Source: WRCA01 sp964587855 (GTDB lineage: Bacteria; Pseudomonadota; Alphaproteobacteria; Rs-D84). Taken from it: 64,000 bases of DNA. A model generated the notes under the pieces. That model worked only from the letters and a program-made list of their open reading frames with translations, made no database searches and had not been told where the DNA came from. The DNA lies in the NCBI GenBank assembly GCA_964587855.1, contig CAZPLT010000002.1:11729-75728 (forward strand). The letters run 5' to 3'. Below are positions 26,652-35,306 of the stretch, piece by piece. Position 1 is the stretch's first letter, and the number at the start of each line of letters is the position of its first letter. The translations under genes and the position numbers were made by a program.

Positions 26652-27248
26652 ATGATTAAAAAATTCAAAAGCTGGTCTCAGCATATAATTCATATTTTAA
26701 CTCAACCCCGTCAATTCTTTCCCAAGATAGTTGCAGACGGAAATTTAGAAGAGTCGATGTTAAAGGCATTCCTGTATGGTTTGTTGGGTGGAATTGCAGT
26801 TCTAGCATTGCAATTGATTGGTGGCGCAACAATTACATTTGCTGCTGTATTTTCTAAATTGATAGTTGTTCCGGTATTGGCAGTTGCTTTGTTATTCTTG
26901 CTTGCTGGAATGATGATGATGGTATCTGAAATAACCAGTGGCGAACGTGACTGGGAAATAGCGGTCAAGGGTTTGGCTTCGGTATTCTTTATTTATCCAA
27001 TTATTTTAGTTTTAAATTTCTTGGCATGGAATTGTACAACCCTGTGGATAATAAGTATATTGGTTGATGGTTATGTATTATTCTTGCTTTATAACATTGG
27101 TGTATATTGCATGAAGGGTAATAAAATAAAAGTTATGGTTGTTATTGGTGCGTTTGCAATTTTTGCAATAACGATTTACGCAACAGATTATCGTCTGGGT
27201 TGGTTTATGTTGAAAAACACCGGTGCAGCGTTAAAGTGTTTGGTATAA
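26652..27248 (+). CDS. Yip1-like polytopic membrane protein
   Basis: A 198-residue protein with about five predicted membrane helices (roughly 40-60, 65-90, 108-128, 135-155, 160-180) after a soluble N-terminus containing LTQPRQFF, as in the Yip1 family. Function unknown. I chose ATG 26652 with AAGG upstream. A longer frame starting at 26553 would run over the der start region. It is transcribed divergently from der and ends at a terminator. Confidence 0.7.
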   Translation: MIKKFKSWSQHIIHILTQPRQFFPKIVADGNLEESMLKAFLYGLLGGIAVLALQLIGGATITFAAVFSKLIVVPVLAVALLFLLAGMMMMVSEITSGERDWEIAVKGLASVFFIYPIILVLNFLAWNCTTLWIISILVDGYVLFLLYNIGVYCMKGNKIKVMVVIGAFAIFAITIYATDYRLGWFMLKNTGAALKCLV

Positions 27249-27277
27249 AAAATAATCCCGCATTGCGGGATTTTTTA
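27246..27277. terminator. Terminator between the Yip1-like gene and the porin-like gene
   Basis: AATCCCGC (27254-27261), loop ATT, GCGGGATT (27265-27272), flanked by A and T runs. It serves both converging genes. Confidence 0.85.
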
Positions 27278-27278
27278 A

Positions 27279-28286
27279 TTAAAACTTTAACATTAATCCG
27301 GCTGAAATAAATGGTGATGTTTTGTTTGACGAAACAATACCGCCACTGGCCCAAACATTCCAAAATTGATCAATTTTATAACGAAGTGAGATTATGCCAG
27401 TATGTGCAAAATAATCTTCTGTATTGTGAAATGTGCCGATTTGGGAAAGCATATAAGATGTTGAAACTGACCATCCAAGTAAATCATAACTGATCCCAGT
27501 ACCAAAGGAAATGCCATCGGATAAGGTGCCCATTGGTTTTTTATCATAAGTGGTCTTTGCATTTAATCCCCAATTCCAGCTGTTGTATTGCAGGTTTAAT
27601 CCAGCTGAAATCTGACCACGCCAATCTGCATTAACTGGCATTGCATAAATATCACCAATAAAATTATCTGGGTGTTCTATAAAAGAGCTGCCCAATGATA
27701 ATGCCAACTTTGTTTTTCCACCTGATTTTTTATATTTAATACCAAAATCAAAAGCATCGTTAAAATGATGTTGTTTTGGTGCAAATGAAAACCCAACTTG
27801 TATTGGTCCAGGCGCACTGACTATGTTTGCGCGAAATGCAAATTGTGTTCCAGAAATTGTGCCGCGTGAAATCATAGGTAATGGATCTGCAAAGTCATAA
27901 ATAATCGAATCATTATTTATACGTAATCCACCAACGTCTGGCAGACCCAATCCTAATTTTGCAGCGATAGTGTCCGTCCACCCCAGTTCCATGCGTCCCC
28001 ATGATGATTCAGTATAAACAAAGGCATCCATAAATGGCTTGTCCTGGTCTATTCCCCATGCGCTGTGTGAAATGGCGGCACCAAATAACAAATCTTTTGA
28101 TTTGCGATATGTTATTTGCCCACGAGCTTGCCAATCGTTTGCAAGATCAGATCTGTCATCAGAAATTACATAACCAGCAGTTCCATAACCAGATAATTTA
28201 AAATTCCAATTACTATAATTGTGTTCTAATGCATTTGCAGTAAATGGCAGGATACAAAAAGTTAAAGGTAAAATTAGTTTTTTCAT
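27279..28286 (-). CDS. Outer-membrane beta-barrel protein, porin-like
   Basis: A 335-residue protein with a signal peptide (cleavage near ANALEH, residue 20) and alternating hydrophobic/polar beta-strand patterns throughout. It ends in phenylalanine (GLMLKF), a Bam-recognition C-terminus. It resembles gram-negative porins without a clear named family. The ATG overlaps the rpoH stop (ATGA), so it is translationally coupled to rpoH, an unusual pairing for an outer-membrane protein. Confidence 0.75.
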   Translation of the reverse strand: MKKLILPLTFCILPFTANALEHNYSNWNFKLSGYGTAGYVISDDRSDLANDWQARGQITYRKSKDLLFGAAISHSAWGIDQDKPFMDAFVYTESSWGRMELGWTDTIAAKLGLGLPDVGGLRINNDSIIYDFADPLPMISRGTISGTQFAFRANIVSAPGPIQVGFSFAPKQHHFNDAFDFGIKYKKSGGKTKLALSLGSSFIEHPDNFIGDIYAMPVNADWRGQISAGLNLQYNSWNWGLNAKTTYDKKPMGTLSDGISFGTGISYDLLGWSVSTSYMLSQIGTFHNTEDYFAHTGIISLRYKIDQFWNVWASGGIVSSNKTSPFISAGLMLKF

Positions 28287-29170
28287 TTTTTTGTTTCCGC
28301 TAAGACAGCATTTTGTAATTTTGCAAATGCCCGTTCTTCTATTTGACGTACACGCTCGCGCGAGATTCCATATTCACCAGCCAATTGTTCCAATGTTTTA
28401 ACAGGATCTGACATTCTGCGTGCAATTAAAATTGCGCGATCGCGTTCTGGTAAATCAACCAAATGCTTTTTCAAAAGAGCCATACCAGATTTTCGCATTT
28501 GAAATGCTTCTAATCGATCTTCAATAGATTCGGTTTTATCTTCTAGATTAGAAAGAAGATCTGTAGAATCTGAATCTTGGTGCGCGGGTGCGTTCAGCGA
28601 TACATCACGTGCACCCATTCTTTGCGCCATACGCGAAACATCTTTTTCATTAACGTCCAGATATTCAGCAATTTGTTTTACTTCGTCTGGGGATATATTT
28701 CCGGTCATTATACCAAGTGCACGTTTGGCGCGAGACAGGTTAAAGAAAACGCGTTTTTGATTTGCTGATGTTCCGATTTTAACCATTGACCAATTAGAAA
28801 GGATTAAATCGTACATTTCTGCCTTGATCCAAAACATGGCATAGGTTGAAAAGCGAAACCCTTTTTCTGGATCGAATTTTTGCAGGGCCTGCATCAACCC
28901 CAAATTCCCAGATGCAATTAAATCGGATACAGGCAGACCATAATTTTTAAATTCATAGGCAACGGCCACCACCATACGCAAATGCGAAGTAATTAATTTC
29001 TCGGCCGCATCAGAATCATGCTGGGATGACCAAGCGTTTGCATATTCGTATTCCTCGCTTGCGGTTAAAATAGGGTATTTTTTGATATAATCGATATAGC
29101 GCGCCAAAGAATAGTCATCTGAAATGGCGGGCAGGGTCGAACTTTTAATAGTTGGCAGTATTTCTGACAT
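28283..29170 (-). CDS. rpoH: Heat-shock sigma factor RpoH (sigma-32)
   Basis: A 295-residue group 3-type sigma-70 factor. The RpoH box lies in the segment NQKRVFFNLSRAKR near residue 137. Region 2 (LIASGNLGLMQALQKFDPEKGF) and region 4 (SRERVRQIEERAF) are clear. It directs heat-shock transcription. Its ATG lies 6 nt downstream of a TATAAT box with TTGATT 17 nt earlier and without a Shine-Dalgarno, so the mRNA is predicted to be leaderless. Confidence 0.95.
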   Translation of the reverse strand: MSEILPTIKSSTLPAISDDYSLARYIDYIKKYPILTASEEYEYANAWSSQHDSDAAEKLITSHLRMVVAVAYEFKNYGLPVSDLIASGNLGLMQALQKFDPEKGFRFSTYAMFWIKAEMYDLILSNWSMVKIGTSANQKRVFFNLSRAKRALGIMTGNISPDEVKQIAEYLDVNEKDVSRMAQRMGARDVSLNAPAHQDSDSTDLLSNLEDKTESIEDRLEAFQMRKSGMALLKKHLVDLPERDRAILIARRMSDPVKTLEQLAGEYGISRERVRQIEERAFAKLQNAVLAETKK

Positions 29171-29176
29171 AAATCC

Positions 29177-29205
29177 ATTATAGGGCAGATGGCACTAAAA
29201 ATCAA
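29177..29205 (-). promoter_or_regulatory. Promoter of rpoH, leaderless
   Basis: On the minus strand TTGATT, 17 nt, TATAAT (29177-29182), then GGATTT and the ATG (29168-29170). It looks like a sigma-70 promoter rather than a heat-shock one. Confidence 0.7.
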
Positions 29206-29260
29206 CTTGCGGGCAGGGGATAAAATTACTATGATTTTACAAAACCAAAAGGAATAAGTA

Positions 29261-29944
29261 ATGGCGAATATGTTATCGCATAACAAAAATATTAAACCAA
29301 CCAAGAAAACTATGGAAGAACACGCCGAAGACGCGTTGTATCGTGAAATTACCGAAGAAGTTCACGCAGAAAAAGTATATAACTTTGTAAAAAAGCATAT
29401 GCGTGCTTTTATTGCGGGCGCAATAATGGCCGTAATTTTAGTTGTGGCGTTTCAATTATATCGTAATTATCGTGCAAATTCTGCAAGTGCCCAGGCAAAA
29501 ATATTTGAATCTGCTATTGTGATGAGTGCAAATGGGGATATGGCTGGTGCAGACGCTGAATTTGCCCGTGCTGCTGCAAAATCTTCGGGCGGGATGGGTG
29601 ATTTGGCATTGTGGGAATCCGCAATGATGGATTTACGCACTGGTAAGGGGATTGTAAAACTGGAAAAATTAGCTGCTGATGGTTCAACTCGTGATTTTCG
29701 TGATTTGGCTTTAATCAGACTTTCAACGATTCGTGGTGATTCGATGTCAGCAGAAGAATTTGAAAAGTTTTTATCGCCAGTTTTAACCCAAAAGTCACCT
29801 TTTTATTATACTGGTATGCTGTTGGTTGCACAAAAATATGTATCAACAGGGGATAAAGACAGTGCAAACAAATGGTTGAATAAAATAGTTAGCGACAAAC
29901 AAACACCATCCATAATTATTGCAATGGCAGAAAGTTTAAGATAA
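29261..29944 (+). CDS. YfgM-like TPR protein
   Basis: A 227-residue protein with an N-terminal cytosolic arm, one membrane helix (about 49-68) and a periplasmic TPR-21 domain (SAQAKIFESAIVMSANGD onward). YfgM-type proteins act with BamB and the PpiD/SecYEG insertion site. AAGGAATAAG precedes the ATG. A bamB-like gene follows at once, the usual arrangement; der, which often follows bamB, is instead 3 kb away on the other strand. Confidence 0.8.
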   Translation: MANMLSHNKNIKPTKKTMEEHAEDALYREITEEVHAEKVYNFVKKHMRAFIAGAIMAVILVVAFQLYRNYRANSASAQAKIFESAIVMSANGDMAGADAEFARAAAKSSGGMGDLALWESAMMDLRTGKGIVKLEKLAADGSTRDFRDLALIRLSTIRGDSMSAEEFEKFLSPVLTQKSPFYYTGMLLVAQKYVSTGDKDSANKWLNKIVSDKQTPSIIIAMAESLR

Positions 29945-30711
29945 TGAAAAAAACATATCTGATATTATTTTTGTTGGTATCTTTTGTTGGGGCATGTTCT
30001 AAACCAGATCCAATTTTGCCAGGGTTAAGAACCCCTGTGTTTGGTACATCAGAACCAGTCTTGTTGGGCAACATTCCAACAGATGTGGTAGCAGACAGCT
30101 TTAATCGCATAAAGACCCCAGAAAAACAAACAAAATACGAACAAAATCTTAATAATGAAGTTTTTGAAGTATCTGCTGATGGCGCAAAAAGAAAAATATT
30201 TGCGGGATTTCCAACCGAAACGAAAATAGATTCCCCCAGAATTCCCGTTCTGTATAAAAATTTCATTTATATTGGATTAACAACAGGTGAAGTAATAAAA
30301 CTTAATCCAAAGACAAAAAATATAGAATGGATTGCTGATATTTATAAAGATATGGATATGTTAAGTGTTGGTTCTGTACTGGATGTAGTTGCATCGCCCG
30401 TAATTGATGAAGACAGATTATTCGCAGGTGGTATGGGGCGTGCTTTTTGTCAGATAAATATTTCAAATGGTGATAAAAAATGGTGCGCGGACATATCTGT
30501 TGCGACACCATTCTTGATTGCGGGGGATATTGCTTTTGTTGTTGGAACAGATTCACGTTTGTATGCAATAAATACTAAAAATGGTGGAATATATTGGATA
30601 ACTGATGTTAAAAAATCGGTCCAACCACGTATGGAAATCGAAGATGAGAAATATTTTGTAATCGTTGGCAAACAATGGTTTGATGCCACCAGCGGTGTAG
30701 ATGATGATTAA
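29944..30711 (+). CDS. BamB-like PQQ-repeat lipoprotein, short
   Basis: A 255-residue lipoprotein with a signal peptide and lipobox VGAC (about residues 15-18). The rest contains about four PQQ/beta-propeller blade motifs (for example YIGLTTGEVIKLNPKTKNIEW and FVVGTDSRLYAINTKNGGIYW). Full-length BamB has about 380-450 residues and eight blades, so this is a half-length version. Context after yfgM supports a BamB role in outer-membrane assembly. It overlaps comF by 11 nt. Confidence 0.65.
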   Translation: MKKTYLILFLLVSFVGACSKPDPILPGLRTPVFGTSEPVLLGNIPTDVVADSFNRIKTPEKQTKYEQNLNNEVFEVSADGAKRKIFAGFPTETKIDSPRIPVLYKNFIYIGLTTGEVIKLNPKTKNIEWIADIYKDMDMLSVGSVLDVVASPVIDEDRLFAGGMGRAFCQINISNGDKKWCADISVATPFLIAGDIAFVVGTDSRLYAINTKNGGIYWITDVKKSVQPRMEIEDEKYFVIVGKQWFDATSGVDDD

Positions 30712-31429
30712 GAAAGTATTATTTAATATTCTTGATTTTTTCTTTCCCCCAACATGTCCAATTTGTAAAAACCCGGTATCCGAACATGGAACCTTGTGCC
30801 ATGATTGTTGGGGTAAATTTAATTGGATTTCTGATCCAAAATGTCATATTTGCGGATATCCGTTTCCTGCTAATTTAGATCTGGGGGTACGCCCGATGTG
30901 TCCCGTGTGTGCAGCTGGTGAAAACGAGCTGGATTGGATGCGCAGCGCATGTGTTTACGATGAGTTTTCACGGGATATAATGTTGCCATTTAAGCACGCA
31001 GGGCAAATTCATTATCAAAGAATTATGAGTCGTGCAATGATTATGGCGTTGAGGGAAATGAACGAAAAAGTTGATATTGTTATGCCAGTACCACTTTCAA
31101 ATCGCCGTTTGTTTAAACGCGGGTATAATCAAGCAACTTTGTTAGCGCGACCAATCGCGAAATATTTAAATACCAGACTGGATATTGATTCTATTCATCG
31201 TAAACATCGCTCGGACATGGGACATAAGAATGCTAAACAAAGAGCGGATAATATTCGCGGAGTCTTTGCTGTGATGCGTCCAGAGAAGATTACGGGTAAA
31301 ACAATTTTGTTGGTTGATGATGTTATGACAACTGGCGCTACATTTGCAGAATTACACCGCGCATTAAAGAAAGCAGGGGCAGACAAGGTAATTGGAATAA
31401 CTTTTTGTCGGGTTGTTCGTGCGATTTAA
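30701..31429 (+). CDS. ComF family phosphoribosyltransferase-like protein
   Basis: A 242-residue ComF protein. The N-terminus has zinc-binding pairs CPIC, CHDC, CHIC and CPVC (about residues 18-70). The C-terminal half is a phosphoribosyltransferase fold with the PRPP motif LVDDVMTTGAT (about 205-215). ComF proteins take part in DNA uptake in competent species and possibly in nucleotide salvage. ATG 30701 or 30704 could be used. Confidence 0.88.
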   Translation: MMIKKVLFNILDFFFPPTCPICKNPVSEHGTLCHDCWGKFNWISDPKCHICGYPFPANLDLGVRPMCPVCAAGENELDWMRSACVYDEFSRDIMLPFKHAGQIHYQRIMSRAMIMALREMNEKVDIVMPVPLSNRRLFKRGYNQATLLARPIAKYLNTRLDIDSIHRKHRSDMGHKNAKQRADNIRGVFAVMRPEKITGKTILLVDDVMTTGATFAELHRALKKAGADKVIGITFCRVVRAI

Positions 31430-31502
31430 TTAAATTGCTTTTCGTATTTTTATATGCTAGTTTTCTTATTAATCCGATATAAGAATTAAACAAGGAATAA
31501 AA

Positions 31503-32027
31503 ATGAAAAAAATTATACCGATTGCTTTTATGATTTTGCCATTTTCGGCAAATGCAATGCCACTTACTGGATTTTACCAAACAGTTGATGATGAAATACA
31601 TAAACCAAAATCAATTGTTGCATTATACGAATGCAAAAATGAAGATGAGGCTAAATTATGTGGTCGTATAATCGCACTTTATGATTTGGAAACTGGCAAA
31701 ATATCAGAAACTTTGAATAAACCTGTTCGTATTGCAGATAATGTTAAAGGTGCACCAAAAATGGCCGGGTTGGATATTCTTTGGGATATGGAATGGGACG
31801 AAGACGATACTGAATATTCAGGTGGAAAAATTATGGACCCCAAAAAGGGCAGTGTTTATTCATCTGTAATTTGGCAAGAAGAAAACGAACCAACTAAATT
31901 ACGTGTTCGTGGAAAAATTGGACCATTTGGACGTACTCAAACTTGGAACGTTATGAAAAAATCAGATTTACCAAAAGATTTGCAAAAATTAGATACCGGC
32001 AAATGGGAAGTATTAGTCGTTAAATAG
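31503..32027 (+). CDS. DUF2147-family secreted protein
   Basis: A 174-residue protein with a signal peptide (cleavage near ANAMPL, residue 19) and the DUF2147 pattern: a GFYQTVDDE start, ALYECKNEDEAKLCGRI, and GGKIMDPKKGSVYSS. It is a small periplasmic beta protein of unknown function. AAGGAATAAAA is a good ribosome site. It stands alone between a promoter-like region and a terminator. Confidence 0.85.
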   Translation: MKKIIPIAFMILPFSANAMPLTGFYQTVDDEIHKPKSIVALYECKNEDEAKLCGRIIALYDLETGKISETLNKPVRIADNVKGAPKMAGLDILWDMEWDEDDTEYSGGKIMDPKKGSVYSSVIWQEENEPTKLRVRGKIGPFGRTQTWNVMKKSDLPKDLQKLDTGKWEVLVVK

Positions 32028-32053
32028 CGGGATGCGCAATTTGCGTATTCCGC

Positions 32054-32084
32054 AATGCTGCGCTTGAAACGCAGCATTTTTAAT
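32054..32084 (+). terminator. Intrinsic terminator after the DUF2147 gene
   Basis: AATGCTGCG (32054-32062) pairs with CGCAGCATT (32070-32078), then TTTTAA. A weaker hairpin (GGATGCGCAA with TTGCGTATTCC) lies at 32030-32052. Confidence 0.7.
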
Positions 32085-32114
32085 TGTAAAATACTGGCGA
32101 AAAAAGGAAATAAT

Positions 32115-34496
32115 ATGAATATCGAGCTTGGTAAAAATATTGCCCCACGTGAAATAGAGACACGTATTCAAAAATTTTGGGATGAAAATAATTTTTGGGA
32201 AAATGATGTAGCAAGTAAAAAGCCCGCTTTTTGCATGATGATGCCACCACCAAATATAACGGGCAGTTTACATATGGGCCATGCGCTGGATAATGTTTTG
32301 ACTGATATAATATGTCGTTATAAAAGAATGGATGGTTTTGATGTTTTGTGGCAACCGGGGACCGATCATGCATCAATTGCTACGCAATTATTGGTAGAGC
32401 GTGAACTTTCTAAAAATGGTATAAATCCACACAGCCTGTCAAAACAAGAATTATTGGATTATGCATACAAATGGAAAGAAGAAAAGGGTGGGCAGATAGT
32501 CAATCAATTACACGTTTTGGGTGTTACGCCTGTTTGGTCGCGTTCGCGCTTTACAATGGATGATGGTTTGTCGCGTGCGGTTATTAAACTTTTTGTTAAA
32601 ATGTATAACGAAGGTTTAATTTACAAAGCGCGCCGTTTGGTTAACTGGTGTCCAAAACAACAAACAACAATTTCTGATTTAGAAATAGAAACACGTGAAG
32701 AGAAAGGCAAATTTTATTATTTCAATTATCCATTAAAAGATGGTGGCACTATAGAAATTGCAACGACCAGACCAGAAACTTTATTTGGTGATACAGCAAT
32801 TGCGATTCATCCAAAAAATGAAAAATTAAAACACTTTATTGGTCAAACAGCAATCATCCCATTAACTGATATAGAAATTCCAGTTATCGCAGATGAACAT
32901 GCCGATCCTGAAAAGGGAACAGGTGCGGTGAAAATTACACCGGCGCACGACCAAGATGACTGGGCTGTTGGGCAACGTCATAATTTAGAACCTTTGTGCA
33001 TTTTAACGCCTGATGCAAAAATGGCAGTGGTTAATCAAGTTCCAAAAAAATATCAGGGCTTGGACAGATTCGAAGCACGTAAACAAATAATGGCGGACAT
33101 AGAAGCGGCCGGATTGTTGATAAAGGTAGAAGATAAAACAATTCCAACCCCTTATTCGCAGCGTGGTAATTGTGTTATTGAATATATGGTTCGTGATGAA
33201 TGGTTTGTTGATGCGAAAAAATTATCTGTTCGCGCAATGGAGGTTGCGGAAAATGGTGAACTTGGGTTTATACCAGAACACAGAAAAAATTTGTATATGG
33301 CATGGCTAAAAGATATCCATGAATGGAGTATTTCACGTCAATTATGGTGGGGGCATCAAATTCCAGCATGGTATGACGACCAGGGTAATGTTTATGTAGT
33401 AGAAGATGAATCAAAGTTACCAAAAGACAAAAAGTTGACCCGTGATGAATCTTGTTTGGATACTTGGTTTTCGTCTGCTTTGTGGCCATTTTCAACACTT
33501 GGTTGGCCAGATAAAACACCAGAACTGGAAAAATATTATCCAACTGATTTATTGATAACAGGGACAGATTTAATTTTCTTTTGGGTTGCCCGTATGACGA
33601 TGATGGGAATGTATACCATGGAACAGGTTCCTTTTCGCACGGTAGATTTTCACGGAATGGTCAGGGATTCCAAGGGACAAAAAATGTCCAAAACCAAGGG
33701 TAATGGAACAAATCCGCTGGATGTTATAGAAAAATATGGAACGGACGCTTTGCGTTATTGGGTAACCACAACCCCAATCGGGCAAGATATTAAATATTCC
33801 GAAGATGAGGTTAAGCGTGGTAATAAATTGCTAACTAAACTTTGGAATGCATCAAAATATGTTTTGATGAATTTAAAAGATTTCGATGAAAATCCAAAAC
33901 CAACAGAAATTGAAAACAGATTTATAGAAGACAGATGGCTTTTGCTTGAACTAAATAAAACCGTTGTAGAAGTGCGAAAACACATGGATAAATATGATAC
34001 CTTTAACGCACGCGCGGCCATTGATACTTTCTTTTATGATGTATTTTGTGATCAATACTTGGAATTTATAAAAGACAGATTTTGGACCCCCGAAAATTAC
34101 AGTCCGGAATCAAAACTTGCAGCGCAATGGACACTATGGGAAGTTTTGCGCGAAATTATCGGTTTGTATGCACCTTTTGTACCGTTTATTACGGAAGAGC
34201 TGTATCAAAAGATATATGCAGATGAATCCAAGACTTTGCATTTAACCAGTTATCCGGTAATCCAAAAAGAAAGAGATACAGATGTATCAAAAATGGAAGT
34301 TGCGCTGGATATATTAAAAAGGATTCGTGGATTGCGTACGGATTACAAATTGGGTAATGGCGCAAAATTGGAAAAAGTAATTCTGGATTTTGAAATTCCA
34401 AATGAATTAAATGGTGTTATAAAATCTGGATCGCGCGCTGATACAATAGAATTTGGAAATAAATTTGATATAGTGGTAAAACAAAATGAACAGTAA
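32115..34496 (+). CDS. valS: Valyl-tRNA synthetase, short form
   Basis: A 793-residue class I synthetase for valine. It has the HMGH version of HIGH in PPPNITGSLHMGHAL (about residue 45), an editing domain (TTRPETLFGDTAIAIHP), and KMSKTKGN (about 520). It ends soon after the anticodon-binding helices and lacks the C-terminal coiled coil of E. coli ValS (951 residues). I chose ATG 32115, with AAGGAAATAAT upstream. Start at 32055 would begin inside the terminator of the preceding gene. Confidence 0.95.
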   Translation: MNIELGKNIAPREIETRIQKFWDENNFWENDVASKKPAFCMMMPPPNITGSLHMGHALDNVLTDIICRYKRMDGFDVLWQPGTDHASIATQLLVERELSKNGINPHSLSKQELLDYAYKWKEEKGGQIVNQLHVLGVTPVWSRSRFTMDDGLSRAVIKLFVKMYNEGLIYKARRLVNWCPKQQTTISDLEIETREEKGKFYYFNYPLKDGGTIEIATTRPETLFGDTAIAIHPKNEKLKHFIGQTAIIPLTDIEIPVIADEHADPEKGTGAVKITPAHDQDDWAVGQRHNLEPLCILTPDAKMAVVNQVPKKYQGLDRFEARKQIMADIEAAGLLIKVEDKTIPTPYSQRGNCVIEYMVRDEWFVDAKKLSVRAMEVAENGELGFIPEHRKNLYMAWLKDIHEWSISRQLWWGHQIPAWYDDQGNVYVVEDESKLPKDKKLTRDESCLDTWFSSALWPFSTLGWPDKTPELEKYYPTDLLITGTDLIFFWVARMTMMGMYTMEQVPFRTVDFHGMVRDSKGQKMSKTKGNGTNPLDVIEKYGTDALRYWVTTTPIGQDIKYSEDEVKRGNKLLTKLWNASKYVLMNLKDFDENPKPTEIENRFIEDRWLLLELNKTVVEVRKHMDKYDTFNARAAIDTFFYDVFCDQYLEFIKDRFWTPENYSPESKLAAQWTLWEVLREIIGLYAPFVPFITEELYQKIYADESKTLHLTSYPVIQKERDTDVSKMEVALDILKRIRGLRTDYKLGNGAKLEKVILDFEIPNELNGVIKSGSRADTIEFGNKFDIVVKQNEQ

Positions 34497-35214
34497 ATAT
34501 ACTGAAAACAAAATAGTAAAAACTTATCAGTGTGATAAAAATGGGTTTATTCGCCCAGTTATTCTGATGAATTATTTGCAAGACGTTGCAGATACTCATG
34601 CTGAAATTTTGGGTGCTGGACGCGTGTTTTGTATAGAAAAAGGAATTGCGTGGGTTGTAACTCATTATTTGGTGGATATTATTCAGTTGCCACGTGAATC
34701 TGACGAGCTGGTTATTACAACCTGGCCGGCGGCACATGGCCCGTTAAAAGCGATTCGTGATTTTGAGATTCATGGGACGGACGGACGATTGATGATTCGT
34801 GCCACCAGTCAATGGATTTTGATAAATACTGCTTTGCGTATACCTCTGCGATTAAGCGAGTATCTGCCCAGTGATTGGGCATCTGGGATTGGGCGCGCTT
34901 TGGATTTGGTATTTGAAAAATTCCCAGATTTCGAACCAAATCAAAAAGACAATAAATTTTTGGTGCGTTATGATGATGTTGATATAAATCAGCATGTAAA
35001 TAATGCAATCTATGCAAAATGGGCAACAGAAAGTGTTGATTTTAATTTTCGAGATACGCACAATCTGCGCAAAATATATCTGAACTTTAAAAAAGAAATA
35101 CCATTTGATACAAAAGAAGCAGTTGTCGAAACGGCAATTGATGGATTCGTCAGTCGACATAAAATAAAAACCAGTGATATAGAAAACGCGAATGTAATCT
35201 GTGAATGGAAATAA
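34486..35214 (+). CDS. Acyl-ACP thioesterase
   Basis: A 242-residue double hot-dog thioesterase of the FatA/FatB type found also in bacteria. The second domain has DVDINQHVNNAIYAKW (about residues 165-180), with the conserved Asn and His. It hydrolyses acyl-ACP to release free fatty acid. The start overlaps valS by 11 nt. Confidence 0.88.
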   Translation: MNSKYTENKIVKTYQCDKNGFIRPVILMNYLQDVADTHAEILGAGRVFCIEKGIAWVVTHYLVDIIQLPRESDELVITTWPAAHGPLKAIRDFEIHGTDGRLMIRATSQWILINTALRIPLRLSEYLPSDWASGIGRALDLVFEKFPDFEPNQKDNKFLVRYDDVDINQHVNNAIYAKWATESVDFNFRDTHNLRKIYLNFKKEIPFDTKEAVVETAIDGFVSRHKIKTSDIENANVICEWK

Positions 35215-35272
35215 AGCCATTTTTATTTTGCGTGGGCTGTATTTTTTTATTTTTTTATAAATAATTATATGT

Positions 35273-35278
35273 TATAAT
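35273..35278 (+). promoter_or_regulatory. -10 box before the secreted-protein pair
   Basis: TATAAT 29 nt before the start at 35307; the -35 is a poor T-rich match. AGGGGGAATT then serves as ribosome site. Confidence 0.5.
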
Positions 35279-35306
35279 TTACACAAAGAGTTTTTTAGGG
35301 GGAATT

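Noticed and set aside
32055..32114. Longer valS N-terminus
   Set aside because: It overlaps the terminator of the DUF2147 gene; ATG 32115 has a strong ribosome site.
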